From: Azoarcus sp. PA01
Lineage (GTDB): Bacteria; Pseudomonadota; Gammaproteobacteria; Burkholderiales; Rhodocyclaceae
Assembly: GCA_001274695.2 (NCBI GenBank)
Contig: LARU01000002.1
Coordinates: 1,550,001 to 1,614,000, forward strand
Direction of reading: 5' to 3'
DNA: 64,000 nucleotides
Part shown: in pieces, positions 49,664-60,303 of the stretch
How positions within the stretch are numbered: position 1 is the first letter of the stretch
Layout of the letters: the number at the start of each line of letters is the position of its first letter
Notes under the pieces: model-generated
What the model saw: the letters and a program-made list of their open reading frames with translations, nothing else
Told to the model about the DNA's origin: nothing
Database searches by the model: none
Made by a program: the position numbers and the translations under genes

Positions 49664-50836
49664 TCAAAGGCGCTGGAACCGGCCTCCCGGCAAGCGGGTC
49701 ACGTGCCCTTCGAGCTCCAGCGCAAGCAGAATGGCGTACAGCGCATCGAGCGTCAAGCCGGAACGGGCCGCGAGGGTATCGATATCGAGCGCGTCGCGGC
49801 CGAGCGTGTCGAGCACGCGGATCTCGTCGGCGGAGGCTGCGGAATGCGCCGTACGCGGCTCGGGTAGCGGATCGGCAGGCCCGGTTTCGCGCGTCCGCGC
49901 CGAGCGGGGCGCGCGTCCGGGCGCGTCCGGTTCGGCAGCCGGGGCCCGCGCCGGCAAGCCCCAGCTGAGCTCGTCGAGCACGTCCGCCGCCGTCTCGACG
50001 AGCTTCGCGCCGTCGCGGATCAGGCGGTGGCAGCCGCGTGCGAGCGGCGAATGGATCGAGCCGGGGATCGCGAACACTTCGCGGCCGCTCTCGGTCGCGA
50101 GCCGCGCGGTGATCAGCGAGCCGCTGCCGACTGCGGCTTCGACGACGAGCACGCCGCGCGCGAGGCCGGCGATCAGGCGGTTGCGACGCGGGAAGTTGTA
50201 CGGCAGCGCCGGCGTGCCGAGCGGGTATTCGCTGATGATCACGCCGCGTTCGGCGATCTGCCTGGCGAGCGCCTGGTTGCGCGCGGGATAGACGCGATCG
50301 GCGCCAGTGCCGATCACCGCGACGGTGATGCCGTCCGGATGGGCCAGCGCGCCGCGGTGCGCCGCGGTGTCGATGCCCAGCGCGAGACCGCTGACGATCG
50401 TGAGGCCGGCTTCGGCGAGGCTTTTCGCGAACGCCGCGGCATTGCTGATGCCGGGAGCGGTCGCCGAACGCGCCCCGACGATCGCGAGCGCCGGGCCGCA
50501 GAGCCGCGCCGGATCGCCTTTGACATACAGCAGGACGGGCGGATCGGCGATGTCGAGCAGCGCGCGCGGGTATTCCGGGTCGGCGAGCGTGACGATGCGG
50601 TTGCCGGGTTCGGCGGCCCACGCGAGCGCGGCATCGACTTTCTCGCGGTCGGGTGGCGCGCGCAGCAGGTCGGCGACTTCGCCGCCGACGACGGACGCGA
50701 CGGCGCTGCGGCTGGCGGCGAAGATCTGCTCGGGCAGTCCGAACGCCGCGAGCAGCGCGCGCTGGCGTTCGGCGCCGACGCCGGGACACAGCGTCAGCCG
50801 CAGCCACGCGGCCAGTTCGTCGTCGATCGGCGTCAC
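49664..50836 (-). CDS. dprA: DNA-processing protein DprA
   Basis: Protein of 390 residues that loads RecA on incoming single-stranded DNA in natural transformation. The Rossmann-like core has IVGARSATAPG, TIVSGLALGIDTAAHRGAL, YPLGTPALPYNFPRRNRLIAGL and VVEAAVGSGSLITARLA. An N-terminal HhH/SAM-like region and a C-terminal winged helix (DTLGRDALDIDTLAARSGLTLDALYAILLALELEG) frame it. The GTG start at 50836 is two bases after the LysM gene stop. Confidence 0.95.
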   Translation of the reverse strand: MTPIDDELAAWLRLTLCPGVGAERQRALLAAFGLPEQIFAASRSAVASVVGGEVADLLRAPPDREKVDAALAWAAEPGNRIVTLADPEYPRALLDIADPPVLLYVKGDPARLCGPALAIVGARSATAPGISNAAAFAKSLAEAGLTIVSGLALGIDTAAHRGALAHPDGITVAVIGTGADRVYPARNQALARQIAERGVIISEYPLGTPALPYNFPRRNRLIAGLARGVLVVEAAVGSGSLITARLATESGREVFAIPGSIHSPLARGCHRLIRDGAKLVETAADVLDELSWGLPARAPAAEPDAPGRAPRSARTRETGPADPLPEPRTAHSAASADEIRVLDTLGRDALDIDTLAARSGLTLDALYAILLALELEGHVTRLPGGRFQRL

Positions 50837-50838
50837 GC

Positions 50839-51873
50839 TCAGGGTTTGCGCACGCTGTCGCCGACGGTCACCGGGCCGTCCGCATCCATCACCAGCGCAT
50901 AGGCGACGCGGTCGAACACGCGGAACACGAAAGCGAGGCCGTAACGCTGCTGCGGCAGATCGAAAGTTTCCTTGCCGCCTGCGCCGTCCTGATACACGAC
51001 GCTGCCGCGCTCGCGGTGCAACGCGAGGACGTGCCCGCGCTCGAGCCCGGCGCGGCTGCCGATGTTGAGGGTGACGACGTTATGGCGCCCGGTCTCGATG
51101 ACGCCGCGGTAGATGCCGATCAGCCGCCCTTCGATCGGCGCGTCCGGCGCATGCGGCACGAAGGAGAAAATCTCGGGCCGCTCGCTCGCGACGAGGCGGT
51201 CGCCGGCGCCGATCTCCTCGACGCTCGAGATCAGCTTCAGCGTCGCCGGCGTGCCGTGCTCCGTGACGCGCGCAGTGCCGAGGAACATCGCCTCGTGGCC
51301 GAGCAGTTCGTTCGTCACCGGATCGACGAGCGGCCGGGCGGGCCGGAATACCTGCCAGACGTCGCTGCCTTCGGTCACATCCTTGGCGAACACCGTGTCG
51401 CCCGCGCCCATGAAGACGCGGCTGGTTTCGGTCGCGACGATCGTGCCCGCGTCGGCCAGTTTCGCGTCGTCGACGACGAGCGGTCGCGTCAGGAAAGGCT
51501 CGATGATCGGCATCGGGATGCTCGGGATCGCGCTGTCGACTTCTTCCGAATGGATCTGCGGAAAACGTTTTTCATACAGCGGCGCGCCGATCCGCCGCCC
51601 GATCGACAGGTACGGGCCGCTGCGGTCGAGCACGACGATCTGTCCCGGATAAATCAGGTGCGGGTTGCGGATCTGGTCGCGGTTGAGGCGCCATACTTCA
51701 GGCCAGCGCCACGGCTGTTTGAGGAAACGGCCGGAAATGTCCCACAGCGTGTCGCCGCGGACGACCGTGTAGCTGTCGGGCGCGTCGTCGGCGAGCGTCG
51801 CCTGGTCGGCGACCGCAGGCACGCTCAGAAGGGTCGCAATGCCGAACAGCAGAGGGAATATAATGCGGATCAT
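50839..51873 (-). CDS. LysM-domain cell-envelope protein
   Basis: Exported protein of 344 residues. A signal peptide (MIRIIFPLLFGIATLLSVPAVA) is followed by a LysM peptidoglycan-binding domain (YTVVRGDTLWDISGRFLKQPWRWPEVWRLN, NPHLIYPGQIVVL). The remaining 250 residues are beta-rich and unassigned. Homologues with the LysM-dprA-smg-topB order occur in betaproteobacteria as I recall. The start at 51873 gives the signal peptide; a longer frame adds a non-conserved leader. It is divergent from def. Confidence 0.9.
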   Translation of the reverse strand: MIRIIFPLLFGIATLLSVPAVADQATLADDAPDSYTVVRGDTLWDISGRFLKQPWRWPEVWRLNRDQIRNPHLIYPGQIVVLDRSGPYLSIGRRIGAPLYEKRFPQIHSEEVDSAIPSIPMPIIEPFLTRPLVVDDAKLADAGTIVATETSRVFMGAGDTVFAKDVTEGSDVWQVFRPARPLVDPVTNELLGHEAMFLGTARVTEHGTPATLKLISSVEEIGAGDRLVASERPEIFSFVPHAPDAPIEGRLIGIYRGVIETGRHNVVTLNIGSRAGLERGHVLALHRERGSVVYQDGAGGKETFDLPQQRYGLAFVFRVFDRVAYALVMDADGPVTVGDSVRKP

Positions 51874-52035
51874 GCTCGTTTCCGATTGGAGCAGACCGGA
51901 TTCCTGCGTTACCGGAACGCCAGCGGCCGGTCGAAGGTCCAATCCGCGGTCTTGATTTCGAATGCCACGGCGCGCGGACGAGCATGCCAAAGCACTTGAA
52001 ATTCTGCACGTAATGAATTAACCCGGCAAGCATCC

Positions 52036-52539
52036 ATGGCTCTACTTCCAATTCTCCGTTATCCCGATCCGCGGCTGCACAAGCGCGCCGCGCCGGTCGC
52101 CGTGGTCGACGATTCGATCCGCCAGCTCGTCAGGGACATGGCCGAAACAATGTACGAAGCGCCCGGCGTCGGTCTCGCGGCGACGCAGGTCGACGTGCAC
52201 CAGCGCGTCGTCGTGATCGACGTCAGCGACGACCGGTCCACGCTGCGCGCGTTCATCAATCCCGAAATCCTCGAGAAGTCCGGCGAGCAGACGTGCGAGG
52301 AAGGCTGCCTGTCGGTGCCGGGCGTATATGAGAAAGTGACGCGCGCCGAACGGGTCAAAGTGCGGGCGCTCGACGAGCGCGGCGAGCCGTTCGAGCTCGA
52401 CGCCGAAGGGCTGCTCGCGGTGTGCATCCAGCACGAGATCGACCACCTCGATGGCCGGGTCTTCGTCGAATACCTTTCGCCGCTGAAGCTCGGGCGGATC
52501 AAGGCGCGGCTCGCCAAGAAAGCGCGGATCACCGCGTGA
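52036..52539 (+). CDS. def: Peptide deformylase
   Basis: Metalloenzyme of 167 residues that removes the formyl group from new proteins. The three motifs are intact: [16 protein letters not shown] with the metal Cys, and QHEIDHLDG with the two metal His and catalytic Glu. The stop overlaps the fmt GTG start (GTGA), so the two are coupled. Confidence 0.98.
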   Translation: MALLPILRYPDPRLHKRAAPVAVVDDSIRQLVRDMAETMYEAPGVGLAATQVDVHQRVVVIDVSDDRSTLRAFINPEILEKSGEQTCEEGCLSVPGVYEKVTRAERVKVRALDERGEPFELDAEGLLAVCIQHEIDHLDGRVFVEYLSPLKLGRIKARLAKKARITA

Positions 52540-53486
52540 CGGGCGCAGCCCTGAGAGTCGCGTTCGCCGGCACGCCGGAGTTCGCCGCGGCGGCGCTGGA
52601 AGCGATTATCGCCGCAGGCTTCGAAGTCCCGCTGGTGCTGACGCAGCCCGACCGGCCGGCCGGGCGCGGCATGAAGCTCAGCCCGAGTCCGGTCAAGCAG
52701 CTGGCGCTCGCCCACGGCATCGCCGTGGACCAGCCTGCCAGCCTGCGCGGCGAAGCACAGCGCGCGGCGCTGGCCGCCTGTGCGCCCGACGTGCTGGTCG
52801 TCGCGGCGTACGGCCTGATCCTGCCGCGCGCGGTGCTCGATCTGCCGCGCCTCGGCTGCCTCAACATCCACGCATCGCTGCTGCCGCGCTGGCGCGGGGC
52901 CGCGCCGATCCACCGCGCGATCGAAGCCGGCGACACCGAGACGGGCATCACGATCATGCAGATGGACGAAGGGCTCGACACCGGGCCGATGCTGATGACG
53001 CATGCCGTGCCGATCGGCGCGGCGGACACGACCGGCACGCTGCACGACCGCCTGGCCGCGCTCGGCGCGCAGATGATCGTCGACGCGCTGCGCCGCCTGC
53101 CGTCGGGCGCGCTCGTCGCGACGCCGCAACCGGCCGACGGCGCGACTTACGCCGGCAAGATCGGCAAAGCCGAAGCGGTGATCGACTGGCAGCGCGACGC
53201 GTCGTCCGTCGCCCGCGCGGTGCGCGCGTTCAATCCGTTCCCCGGTGCAGTTGCGAGCCTGCGGCAGGTGCCGCTCAAGATCTGGTCCGCCGAGCCCGTT
53301 GCCGGGCACGGGGAACCGGGCACCGTGCTCGCGGCCGATGCAGATGGTATTGTGGTCGCGTGCGCGACGCAGGCCGTGCGACTCGTGCAATTGCAGAAGC
53401 CGGGCAGCCGGCGCCTCGCTGCCGGGGAATTTCTGCGCGGATTCCCGGTCACTGCAGGCGAGCGTTTCGACGCTGCCGCGCGCTGA
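52536..53486 (+). CDS. fmt: Methionyl-tRNA formyltransferase
   Basis: Enzyme of 316 residues that formylates initiator Met-tRNA from 10-formyl-THF. It shows [60 protein letters not shown] with the catalytic Asn/His, and the C-terminal OB-type RNA domain. The GTG start at 52536 overlaps the def stop; longer in-frame extensions would run through def. Confidence 0.97.
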   Translation: MTGAALRVAFAGTPEFAAAALEAIIAAGFEVPLVLTQPDRPAGRGMKLSPSPVKQLALAHGIAVDQPASLRGEAQRAALAACAPDVLVVAAYGLILPRAVLDLPRLGCLNIHASLLPRWRGAAPIHRAIEAGDTETGITIMQMDEGLDTGPMLMTHAVPIGAADTTGTLHDRLAALGAQMIVDALRRLPSGALVATPQPADGATYAGKIGKAEAVIDWQRDASSVARAVRAFNPFPGAVASLRQVPLKIWSAEPVAGHGEPGTVLAADADGIVVACATQAVRLVQLQKPGSRRLAAGEFLRGFPVTAGERFDAAAR

Positions 53487-53494
53487 TGCGCTGA

Positions 53495-53522
53495 TTGAAT
53501 GCCGCGGTAACCGCCCCCATTT
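53495..53522 (+). promoter_or_regulatory. Sigma32-type heat-shock promoter of htpX
   Basis: TTGAAT (53495-53500), 14 bases of spacer, then CCCCATTT (53515-53522). This matches the sigma32 pattern CTTGAA-N11-16-CCCCATNT well. The htpX ATG is 45 bases further on. HtpX is a known heat-shock protease in E. coli. Confidence 0.6.
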
Positions 53523-53566
53523 GAAAGGGCAAATCCCCAGCAACTTCGAAGGAAGGAAAACGGAAC

Positions 53567-54409
53567 ATGTTCGGCAACTGGCTCAAGACCTCGATCCTCA
53601 TGGCGGGCATCGTCGCGCTGTTCGGCGCCGTCGGTGCGATGATCGGTGGCCGGCAGGGCATGCTGATGGCGCTGCTGTTCGGCGGCGCGATGAACGTGTG
53701 GGCTTACTGGTTCTCGGACAAGATGGTGCTCAGGATGTACAAGGCGCGCCAGGTCGATGAGACCACTTCGCCCTATCTGTACAACATGGTGCGCGAACTC
53801 GCGTTCCGCGCGCAGCTGCCGATGCCGAAAGTCTACATCATCGACGAGGCGCAGCCGAACGCGTTCGCGACCGGCCGCAATCCGGAGAATGCCGCGGTCG
53901 CGGCGACGAGCGGCATCATGCGCATGCTGTCCGAGCGCGAACTGCGCGGCGTGATGGCGCACGAGCTCGCGCACGTGAAAAACCGCGACATCCTGATTTC
54001 GACGATCTCGGCGACCGTCGCCGGCGCGATCTCGATGCTCGCGCAGTTCGGCATGTTCTTCGGTGGCCGCGACGAGGATCGCCCCAACCTGGTGCTGCAG
54101 ATCCTCGTGATGCTCCTCGCGCCGCTCGCGGCGATGGTGATCCAGATGGCGATCTCGCGCACCCGCGAGTTCGGCGCGGACAGCGGCGGCGCGGCGATTT
54201 CGGGCGACCCGGACGCGCTCGCCGACGCGCTGGCGAAAATGGAAGCTTACTCGAAAGGCATTCCGATGCATGCCGCCGAGGCGCACCCCGAGACTGCGCA
54301 GATGATGATCGTCAATCCGTTGTCCGGCGGCGGGCTGCGCGGCCTGTTCTCGACGCACCCGTCGACCCAGGAGCGCATCGCGCGACTGCGCAGCATGGTT
54401 CGCGTCTGA
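53567..54409 (+). CDS. htpX: Heat-shock membrane zinc protease HtpX
   Basis: M48 metalloprotease of 280 residues in the inner membrane. Two N-terminal hydrophobic helices, then the zinc motif [13 protein letters not shown], two further hydrophobic segments and the third ligand region [19 protein letters not shown] upstream is the ribosome site. It follows fmt after 80 bases, with its own sigma32-like promoter. Confidence 0.97.
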   Translation: MFGNWLKTSILMAGIVALFGAVGAMIGGRQGMLMALLFGGAMNVWAYWFSDKMVLRMYKARQVDETTSPYLYNMVRELAFRAQLPMPKVYIIDEAQPNAFATGRNPENAAVAATSGIMRMLSERELRGVMAHELAHVKNRDILISTISATVAGAISMLAQFGMFFGGRDEDRPNLVLQILVMLLAPLAAMVIQMAISRTREFGADSGGAAISGDPDALADALAKMEAYSKGIPMHAAEAHPETAQMMIVNPLSGGGLRGLFSTHPSTQERIARLRSMVRV

Positions 54410-54598
54410 GCCCCGGCGTCCCCCGTAACACTCGATCGACCGCCCCCGCCGAGGGCGAGGGCATGTTTTCCGGAGCATGCGTGCGGCGCCACGCATCGTC
54501 CGGAAGCGTCGCGTATCCGGTATCGTCGAGTATCATCCATTACTGATTGATGGGTAGAGGCTGCCGCATCCGGCGGCCGCCTGCTACCGGGAGGCAGG

Positions 54599-55990
<1,392 letters not shown>

Positions 55991-56003
55991 GAGGACCGCG
56001 CGG

Positions 56004-56531
56004 ATGAAAGTCATCGGATTTGCCGGCTGGTCCGGCAGCGGCAAGACGTCACTGATCGAGCGCGTCATCGCGGTGCTCGATGCGCGCGGACTCGCGGTGT
56101 CGCTGATCAAGCACGCGCATCACCGCTTCGACATCGACCACGTCGGCAAGGACTCGTGGCGCCACCGCCGTGCGGGCTGCCGCGAAGTGCTCGTGAGTTC
56201 GGCGCGGCGCTGGTCGCTGATGCGCGAGCTGCGCGACGAGCCGGAGCTGTCGCTCGAAGCACTGCTCGCCAAGCTCTCCGACTGCGATCTCGTGCTCGTC
56301 GAAGGTTTCAAGCACGCCGTGATTCCGAAGATCGAGGTTTATCGCGCCGAAGTTGGCGAACCGCTGCTGTTTCCGCACGATCCGCACATCGTCGCGATCG
56401 CCACCGATGTAGACCTCGACACTGCCGTGCCGCGCCTCGACCTCAACGATCCGCAGGCCGTCGCCGATTTCATCGTCGCTTACGCTTTCACGAACGCTTT
56501 CACAGCGGCAGAACATGCCCCAGAGGCGTGA
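56004..56531 (+). CDS. mobB: Molybdopterin-guanine dinucleotide biosynthesis protein MobB
   Basis: GTP-binding protein of 175 residues assisting MobA. The P-loop is FAGWSGSGKTSLIERV; LIKHAHHRFDIDHVGKDSWRHRRAG and DLVLVEGFKHAVIPKIEVYR are characteristic. The start follows GAGGACCGCGCGG. Its 3' end overlaps the convergent HTH regulator by 32 bases. Confidence 0.95.
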   Translation: MKVIGFAGWSGSGKTSLIERVIAVLDARGLAVSLIKHAHHRFDIDHVGKDSWRHRRAGCREVLVSSARRWSLMRELRDEPELSLEALLAKLSDCDLVLVEGFKHAVIPKIEVYRAEVGEPLLFPHDPHIVAIATDVDLDTAVPRLDLNDPQAVADFIVAYAFTNAFTAAEHAPEA

Positions 56532-57408
56532 GATCGTAGCCGCCGAGCCGCGCGGCGAGATCGCGCAGGTCCGGCGCGCCGAGTCTTGCGAGCAGCTGCT
56601 GGAACAGGTGGCGGAAAAACACTTCTTTCGGTAACGCGACGTCGAGCGCTGCCCAGCCGAGCGCGAGGAACGCGAGCCCGGCTTCGCTCGCGGCGGCGCG
56701 GCTGCCGGGCGCGCAGTCGGCTTCGTCGCGCGCGAGCAGCGCGACCGCCTCCCGTTCGCTACGCGCCGTCGTGACTGCGCTGCAGTCTTCGGCGCGAATG
56801 CCGCAGTCGGTCAGCGCCGACGCGAGAAAATGCTGCGAGCCCGATCCTGCCCGTCGCATCGCCCAGCGCACGTCCTGCCCAGCGAGCTTTTCGAGCGGCT
56901 GGCCCGCGAAGCGCGGGCGCACCAGCACGCCCTGTTCGCGCAACGCGAGGCGCACGAGCGTCCAGCGCGCGTGGCCGGGGTAGCTGCGCAGCAGCGTCGC
57001 ATGCTGCGCGAGACTGTGCTGCGCGTCGCCCCAGTGCAGCAGGCTCAGCTCGACGCGGCGCCGCACGAGCTGCTCGATGCCGGGTACTGCTCCGGTCGCG
57101 CTGTAAGCGACCAGCGCCTGTGCGCCAAGGTCCGGGGCGAGCGCATCGACCGCGGCGGCAAGCAGCGGGTCGCCGCTGCCGGCGATCAGCAGGCGGTCGG
57201 TGAAGAGGCCACCGTGCGCCTGTTCGAGCAGCCAGTCGTCGAGGAGCTGGCGCGGGAACAGCCATTTGCCGCCGATGCGCGCCGCCGGAATCTCGCGGCT
57301 GTTGGCGAGCTCGTAGAGCTTCTTCTCGTTCAGGTGCAGGTAGGCCGCAGCCTGCTTCGCCGTCAGGCACGGGCTTTCGAGGGCTGCGCCGCTGTCGGTC
57401 GCGCTCAT
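56500..57408 (-). CDS. HTH regulator with periplasmic-binding-like (molybdate-type) domain
   Basis: Protein of 302 residues. The N-terminal excisionase-type winged HTH (LTAKQAAAYLHLNEKKLYELANSREIPAARIGGKWLFPRQLLDDWL) is joined to a C-terminal domain resembling a binding-protein fold (LLIAGSGDPLLAAAVDALA, GVLVRPRFAGQPLEKLAG). This architecture, HTH plus COG1910-like domain, occurs near molybdenum genes. It is cytoplasmic and could sense molybdate, tungstate or cofactor state. The start overlaps the mobA stop as ATGA, so it is the third gene of fdhD-mobA-regulator. Confidence 0.82.
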   Translation of the reverse strand: MSATDSGAALESPCLTAKQAAAYLHLNEKKLYELANSREIPAARIGGKWLFPRQLLDDWLLEQAHGGLFTDRLLIAGSGDPLLAAAVDALAPDLGAQALVAYSATGAVPGIEQLVRRRVELSLLHWGDAQHSLAQHATLLRSYPGHARWTLVRLALREQGVLVRPRFAGQPLEKLAGQDVRWAMRRAGSGSQHFLASALTDCGIRAEDCSAVTTARSEREAVALLARDEADCAPGSRAAASEAGLAFLALGWAALDVALPKEVFFRHLFQQLLARLGAPDLRDLAARLGGYDLTPLGHVLPL

Positions 57409-57992
57409 CGGTCGAAGCTGTGCAGCTCGCTCCGCGTGTTGATGTTGCGAAACGCGTCTTCGTCGTCGTCGAAGCGCACTTCGACAACTTTCAGTGTCGC
57501 ATACCACGCATCGACTTTGCGGCCGCCACCGGCGAGGTAGCTTTCCAGATGTGGCAGCAGGTCGCGCCGGCACAGGCAGAACACCGGGTGCGGCTGGTCG
57601 AACGTGCGCACGACGGCGAGCTCGGCCCCGGCGTCAGTGAGCCCGGCATGCAGCCGCGCGACGAGGTCGGCCGACAGGAACGGCGAATCGCACGGGGCGG
57701 TCGCGACGAGCGGATGCTGGGCGCGCGCAAGGCCCGCGTGTAGGCCGGCGAGCGGGCCGACGAAGCCGCCGATGTCGTCGGCAAATACCGGGTGACCGAA
57801 GGCGGCGTAGCGCTCCGCGTTCTGGTTCGCGTTGATGATCAGCTCGTCGACCTGCGGACGCAGCCGTTCGAGCACCCAATCGACCATCGGCCGGCCGCGC
57901 AGCGCGACGAGCCCCTTGTCGACGCCGCCCATGCGCCGGCCCTGGCCGCCGGCGAGCACGACGCCGGTGATTTTGTCGCGCGCCGCGCTCAT
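57405..57992 (-). CDS. mobA: Molybdenum cofactor guanylyltransferase MobA
   Basis: Enzyme of 195 residues that attaches GMP to molybdopterin to make MGD for enzymes such as formate dehydrogenase. The nucleotidyltransferase motif is GVVLAGGQGRRMGGVDKGL; conserved text includes IINANQNAERYAAFG and TAPCDSPFLSADLVARL. It overlaps fdhD and the following regulator by ATGA. Confidence 0.95.
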   Translation of the reverse strand: MSAARDKITGVVLAGGQGRRMGGVDKGLVALRGRPMVDWVLERLRPQVDELIINANQNAERYAAFGHPVFADDIGGFVGPLAGLHAGLARAQHPLVATAPCDSPFLSADLVARLHAGLTDAGAELAVVRTFDQPHPVFCLCRRDLLPHLESYLAGGGRKVDAWYATLKVVEVRFDDDEDAFRNINTRSELHSFDR

Positions 57993-58828
57993 CGCGTGAA
58001 GCGCTCCGCGCCGGTGAACAGCAGGTAATGCCGGCCCTGCGCGCGCCCGATCATCGTCAGGCCGATGCGCTGCGCGATCTCCCAGCCCATCTGCGTGAGG
58101 CCCGAGCGCGAGACGAGAAACGGGATGCCCATCTGCGCAGTCTTGATGACCATTTCCGACGTCAGCCGGCCGGTCGTATAGAAAATCTTGTCGCTGCCGT
58201 CGAGCCCTTCGAGCCACATGCGGCCGGCGATCGCATCGACCGCGTTGTGGCGGCCGACGTCCTCGACGAACATCAGGATCCCGCAACCGTCGCCTTCGCC
58301 GGCAGCGAGCGCGCAGCCGTGCACGGCGCCCGCCTGCTTGTAGACCGACTCGTGGTGGCGCACCGCTTCCATCAGCGCGTACAGCGTCGCCTGCGACAGG
58401 CTGCGCTCGGCCGGCAGGCGGATCGTGTCGATTTCGTCCATCAGGCCGCCGAATACCGTTCCCTGGCCGCAGCCGGTCGTCACGGTGCGGCTGCCGAGGC
58501 GTTCGTCGACGTCTTTGAGGCCGGCGCGCGTCGTCACCGCGACCGCGTCGGTTTCCCAGTCGACCTGCACCGCCGCGATGTCGTCGAGGCTGTCGACGAG
58601 CCGCTGGTTGCGCAACCAGCCGATCGCGAGCGCTTCGGGCGCGGCGCCGAGCGTCATCAGCGTGACGATCTCGCGGCGGTCGACATACAGCGTCAACGGG
58701 TATTCGCCGGCGATCGGCGTCGACACGACGTCGCCGGCCTCGTTGTGCGCCGGGATCGTGACTGTCTGCGGCCGGCTGGCATGGCTGAGGACGGGACGAC
58801 GCGTGGCTTGGGCGGAAGAGCTGCTCAT
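57989..58828 (-). CDS. fdhD: Formate dehydrogenase sulfurtransferase FdhD
   Basis: Protein of about 279 residues that passes sulfur from a cysteine desulfurase to the molybdenum cofactor of formate dehydrogenase. Family text: EYPLTLYVDRREIVTLMTLG, VTTGCGQGTVFGG, FYTTGRLTSEMVIKTAQMGIPFLVSRS, and VEDVGRHNAVDAI. In the cysteine loop only one Cys (TGCGQG) is visible, where E. coli has a CxxC pair. ATG 58828 is used; ATG 58861 in frame is an alternative. First gene of the coupled operon with mobA and the HTH regulator. Confidence 0.95.
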   Translation of the reverse strand: MSSSSAQATRRPVLSHASRPQTVTIPAHNEAGDVVSTPIAGEYPLTLYVDRREIVTLMTLGAAPEALAIGWLRNQRLVDSLDDIAAVQVDWETDAVAVTTRAGLKDVDERLGSRTVTTGCGQGTVFGGLMDEIDTIRLPAERSLSQATLYALMEAVRHHESVYKQAGAVHGCALAAGEGDGCGILMFVEDVGRHNAVDAIAGRMWLEGLDGSDKIFYTTGRLTSEMVIKTAQMGIPFLVSRSGLTQMGWEIAQRIGLTMIGRAQGRHYLLFTGAERFTR

Positions 58829-58977
58829 CGAAGGCGCAAGGGGTCGCACGGAAAGTCCCATTCTAGTCTCAACGCGGCGTCGCGCCGCAAGCGCGAACCG
58901 CGATCGCGCGATGGCGATTTTCCATGCGCCGCGACTCACGTATGCTGTGCGACATCGCGCCACGCCGGAGCAAGGCC

Positions 58978-59445
58978 ATGGATCGCTTTCCGATTGCCGT
59001 GATCATCGAGCGCCGCCGTCTCGACAACCGCTGGGCCGACGAGGCCTGGGAAGCTGTCGGGGTCGTGCCGGCTTTCGACGATCAGGAGCCGGGGACGCGG
59101 CAGATCGTCGCCGAAACCGACCGCGACCAGTTCCGCGTCGGCGGCTTCGCGCTCGAACTGTTCCGCGACGAAGCCGCCAACTATTTCCTCAATCTCAGCT
59201 CTCCGGTGCCGAAAGTGTTCGTGATGTGGCGCCTGGAAGGCGGCGTCGCGCGGCCGGCGACGGTCACCGCGAGCTACGGCGAAGCGGCGCGGCTGCTCGA
59301 CTCCGGCGAGCAGGTCGATGGCGTGCCGATGTCGCGCGAGATCGCCGACTGGGTCGGCGCGTTCGTGAACTGCCACTACGAGCCTGCGCCGCGCAAGAAG
59401 ATCCGCCGCAATGATCCGCTCGCGCAGGATCGCGAAAAGCCATGA
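58978..59445 (+). CDS. DUF3305 protein of the formate dehydrogenase region
   Basis: Protein of 155 residues, recognised as the DUF3305 type from FPIAVIIERRRLDNRWADEAWEAVGVVP, EAANYFLNLSSPVPKVFVMWR and WVGAFVNCHYEPAPRKK. Function unknown; homologues sit in formate dehydrogenase clusters. GGAG lies before the ATG at 58978. It overlaps the DUF3306 gene by ATGA and is divergent from fdhD. Confidence 0.88.
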   Translation: MDRFPIAVIIERRRLDNRWADEAWEAVGVVPAFDDQEPGTRQIVAETDRDQFRVGGFALELFRDEAANYFLNLSSPVPKVFVMWRLEGGVARPATVTASYGEAARLLDSGEQVDGVPMSREIADWVGAFVNCHYEPAPRKKIRRNDPLAQDREKP

Positions 59446-60125
59446 CGACGACGCCGGCGCGCTTTCTCGAACGCTGGTCGCGGCTCAAGCGCCGCGGCGA
59501 CGGCGCGCCCGCGTCGGCCGCCGGCACGCCCGACGAGATCGCGCCGGGCGGGGAAGCCGCAGCGCCGGTCGACGGCAGTCTTCGTGCCGAAACCGGCGAG
59601 CCCGTCCGGGCAGCGGCGCGCGCCGCAGATGCGCCAGCCGCGCCGGGCGCCGCAGCGTCGCTGCCGCCGATCGACACGCTCGACCTCGAGGCCGATTTCA
59701 CCGGCTTCCTGAAGAAGGAAGTCGGCGAGCCGCTGCGCCGCGCGGCACTGCGCAAGCTCTTCAGCGATCCTCACTTCAATCGCATGGACGGCCTCGACAC
59801 GTATATCGCCGACTATTCGGTTGCCGACCCGATTCCGCCGGACGTGATGAAACGACTGCGCCAGTTCCGCACGCTTCTCGCCGATGAGTCCGAAGAGGAC
59901 GGGCGGCCCGCCGCACGGCTCGAGCCGGTCCCCCACGCAGCTGCGGTGGAGCGCGACCCGGGTGCCGCAGCCGGCGTTGCGGCCGATGCCGAGGGCGGAA
60001 CCGGCGCAGACGCTGTGCCGCCCATTTCTGCCGACCTGCCGCCTTCCGCCGCTGGGGGTGCGGGCGCGAGCGGCATCGCCGCAAGCGCGGACACCGACAC
60101 CGACAACCCCCGCCCCGAGCGCTGA
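59442..60125 (+). CDS. DUF3306 protein of the formate dehydrogenase region
   Basis: Protein of 227 residues. An N-terminal basic segment (FLERWSRLKRRG), a long Ala/Pro-rich linker, a conserved central helix region (LDLEADFTGFLKKEVGEPLRRAALRKLFSDPHFNRMDGLDTYIADYSVADPIP), then a disordered Ala/Gly/Pro tail. The central part is the DUF3306 domain. Function unknown; partner of DUF3305 in the same clusters. No signal peptide. Confidence 0.86.
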   Translation: MTTTPARFLERWSRLKRRGDGAPASAAGTPDEIAPGGEAAAPVDGSLRAETGEPVRAAARAADAPAAPGAAASLPPIDTLDLEADFTGFLKKEVGEPLRRAALRKLFSDPHFNRMDGLDTYIADYSVADPIPPDVMKRLRQFRTLLADESEEDGRPAARLEPVPHAAAVERDPGAAAGVAADAEGGTGADAVPPISADLPPSAAGGAGASGIAASADTDTDNPRPER

Positions 60126-60255
60126 ACCAACCGGCGCACGCGTTCCCGGCTGCGACACTTTGGGGCGCGAAGGACAAATTGTCGCCCGCTCGTCCGCGGC
60201 GCGTCTCCGAACACGGAAAATCGCTCCGTCACGGTTCGTATTCTGTCGCGATTGC

Positions 60256-60271
60256 TGGTATCGCCCATGCT
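60256..60271 (+). promoter_or_regulatory. Possible sigma54 (-24/-12) promoter of the poly-ferredoxin gene
   Basis: TGGTATCGCCCATGCT: GG at 60257-60258 and GC at 60269-60270 are exactly 10 bases apart, with TGG and TGC context. The match to TGGCAC-N5-TTGC is partial. It lies about 34 bases before the ATG at 60304. A sigma54-dependent activator gene lies 5 kb upstream. Confidence 0.35.
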
Positions 60272-60303
60272 TTTGTCCGATACCCCACACGAAGACCTCG
60301 ACG

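Noticed and set aside
54477..54496. 7-bp hairpin ATGCGTG/CACGCAT after htpX as a terminator
   Set aside because: No T-run follows and it lies well past the htpX stop; not strong enough to annotate.
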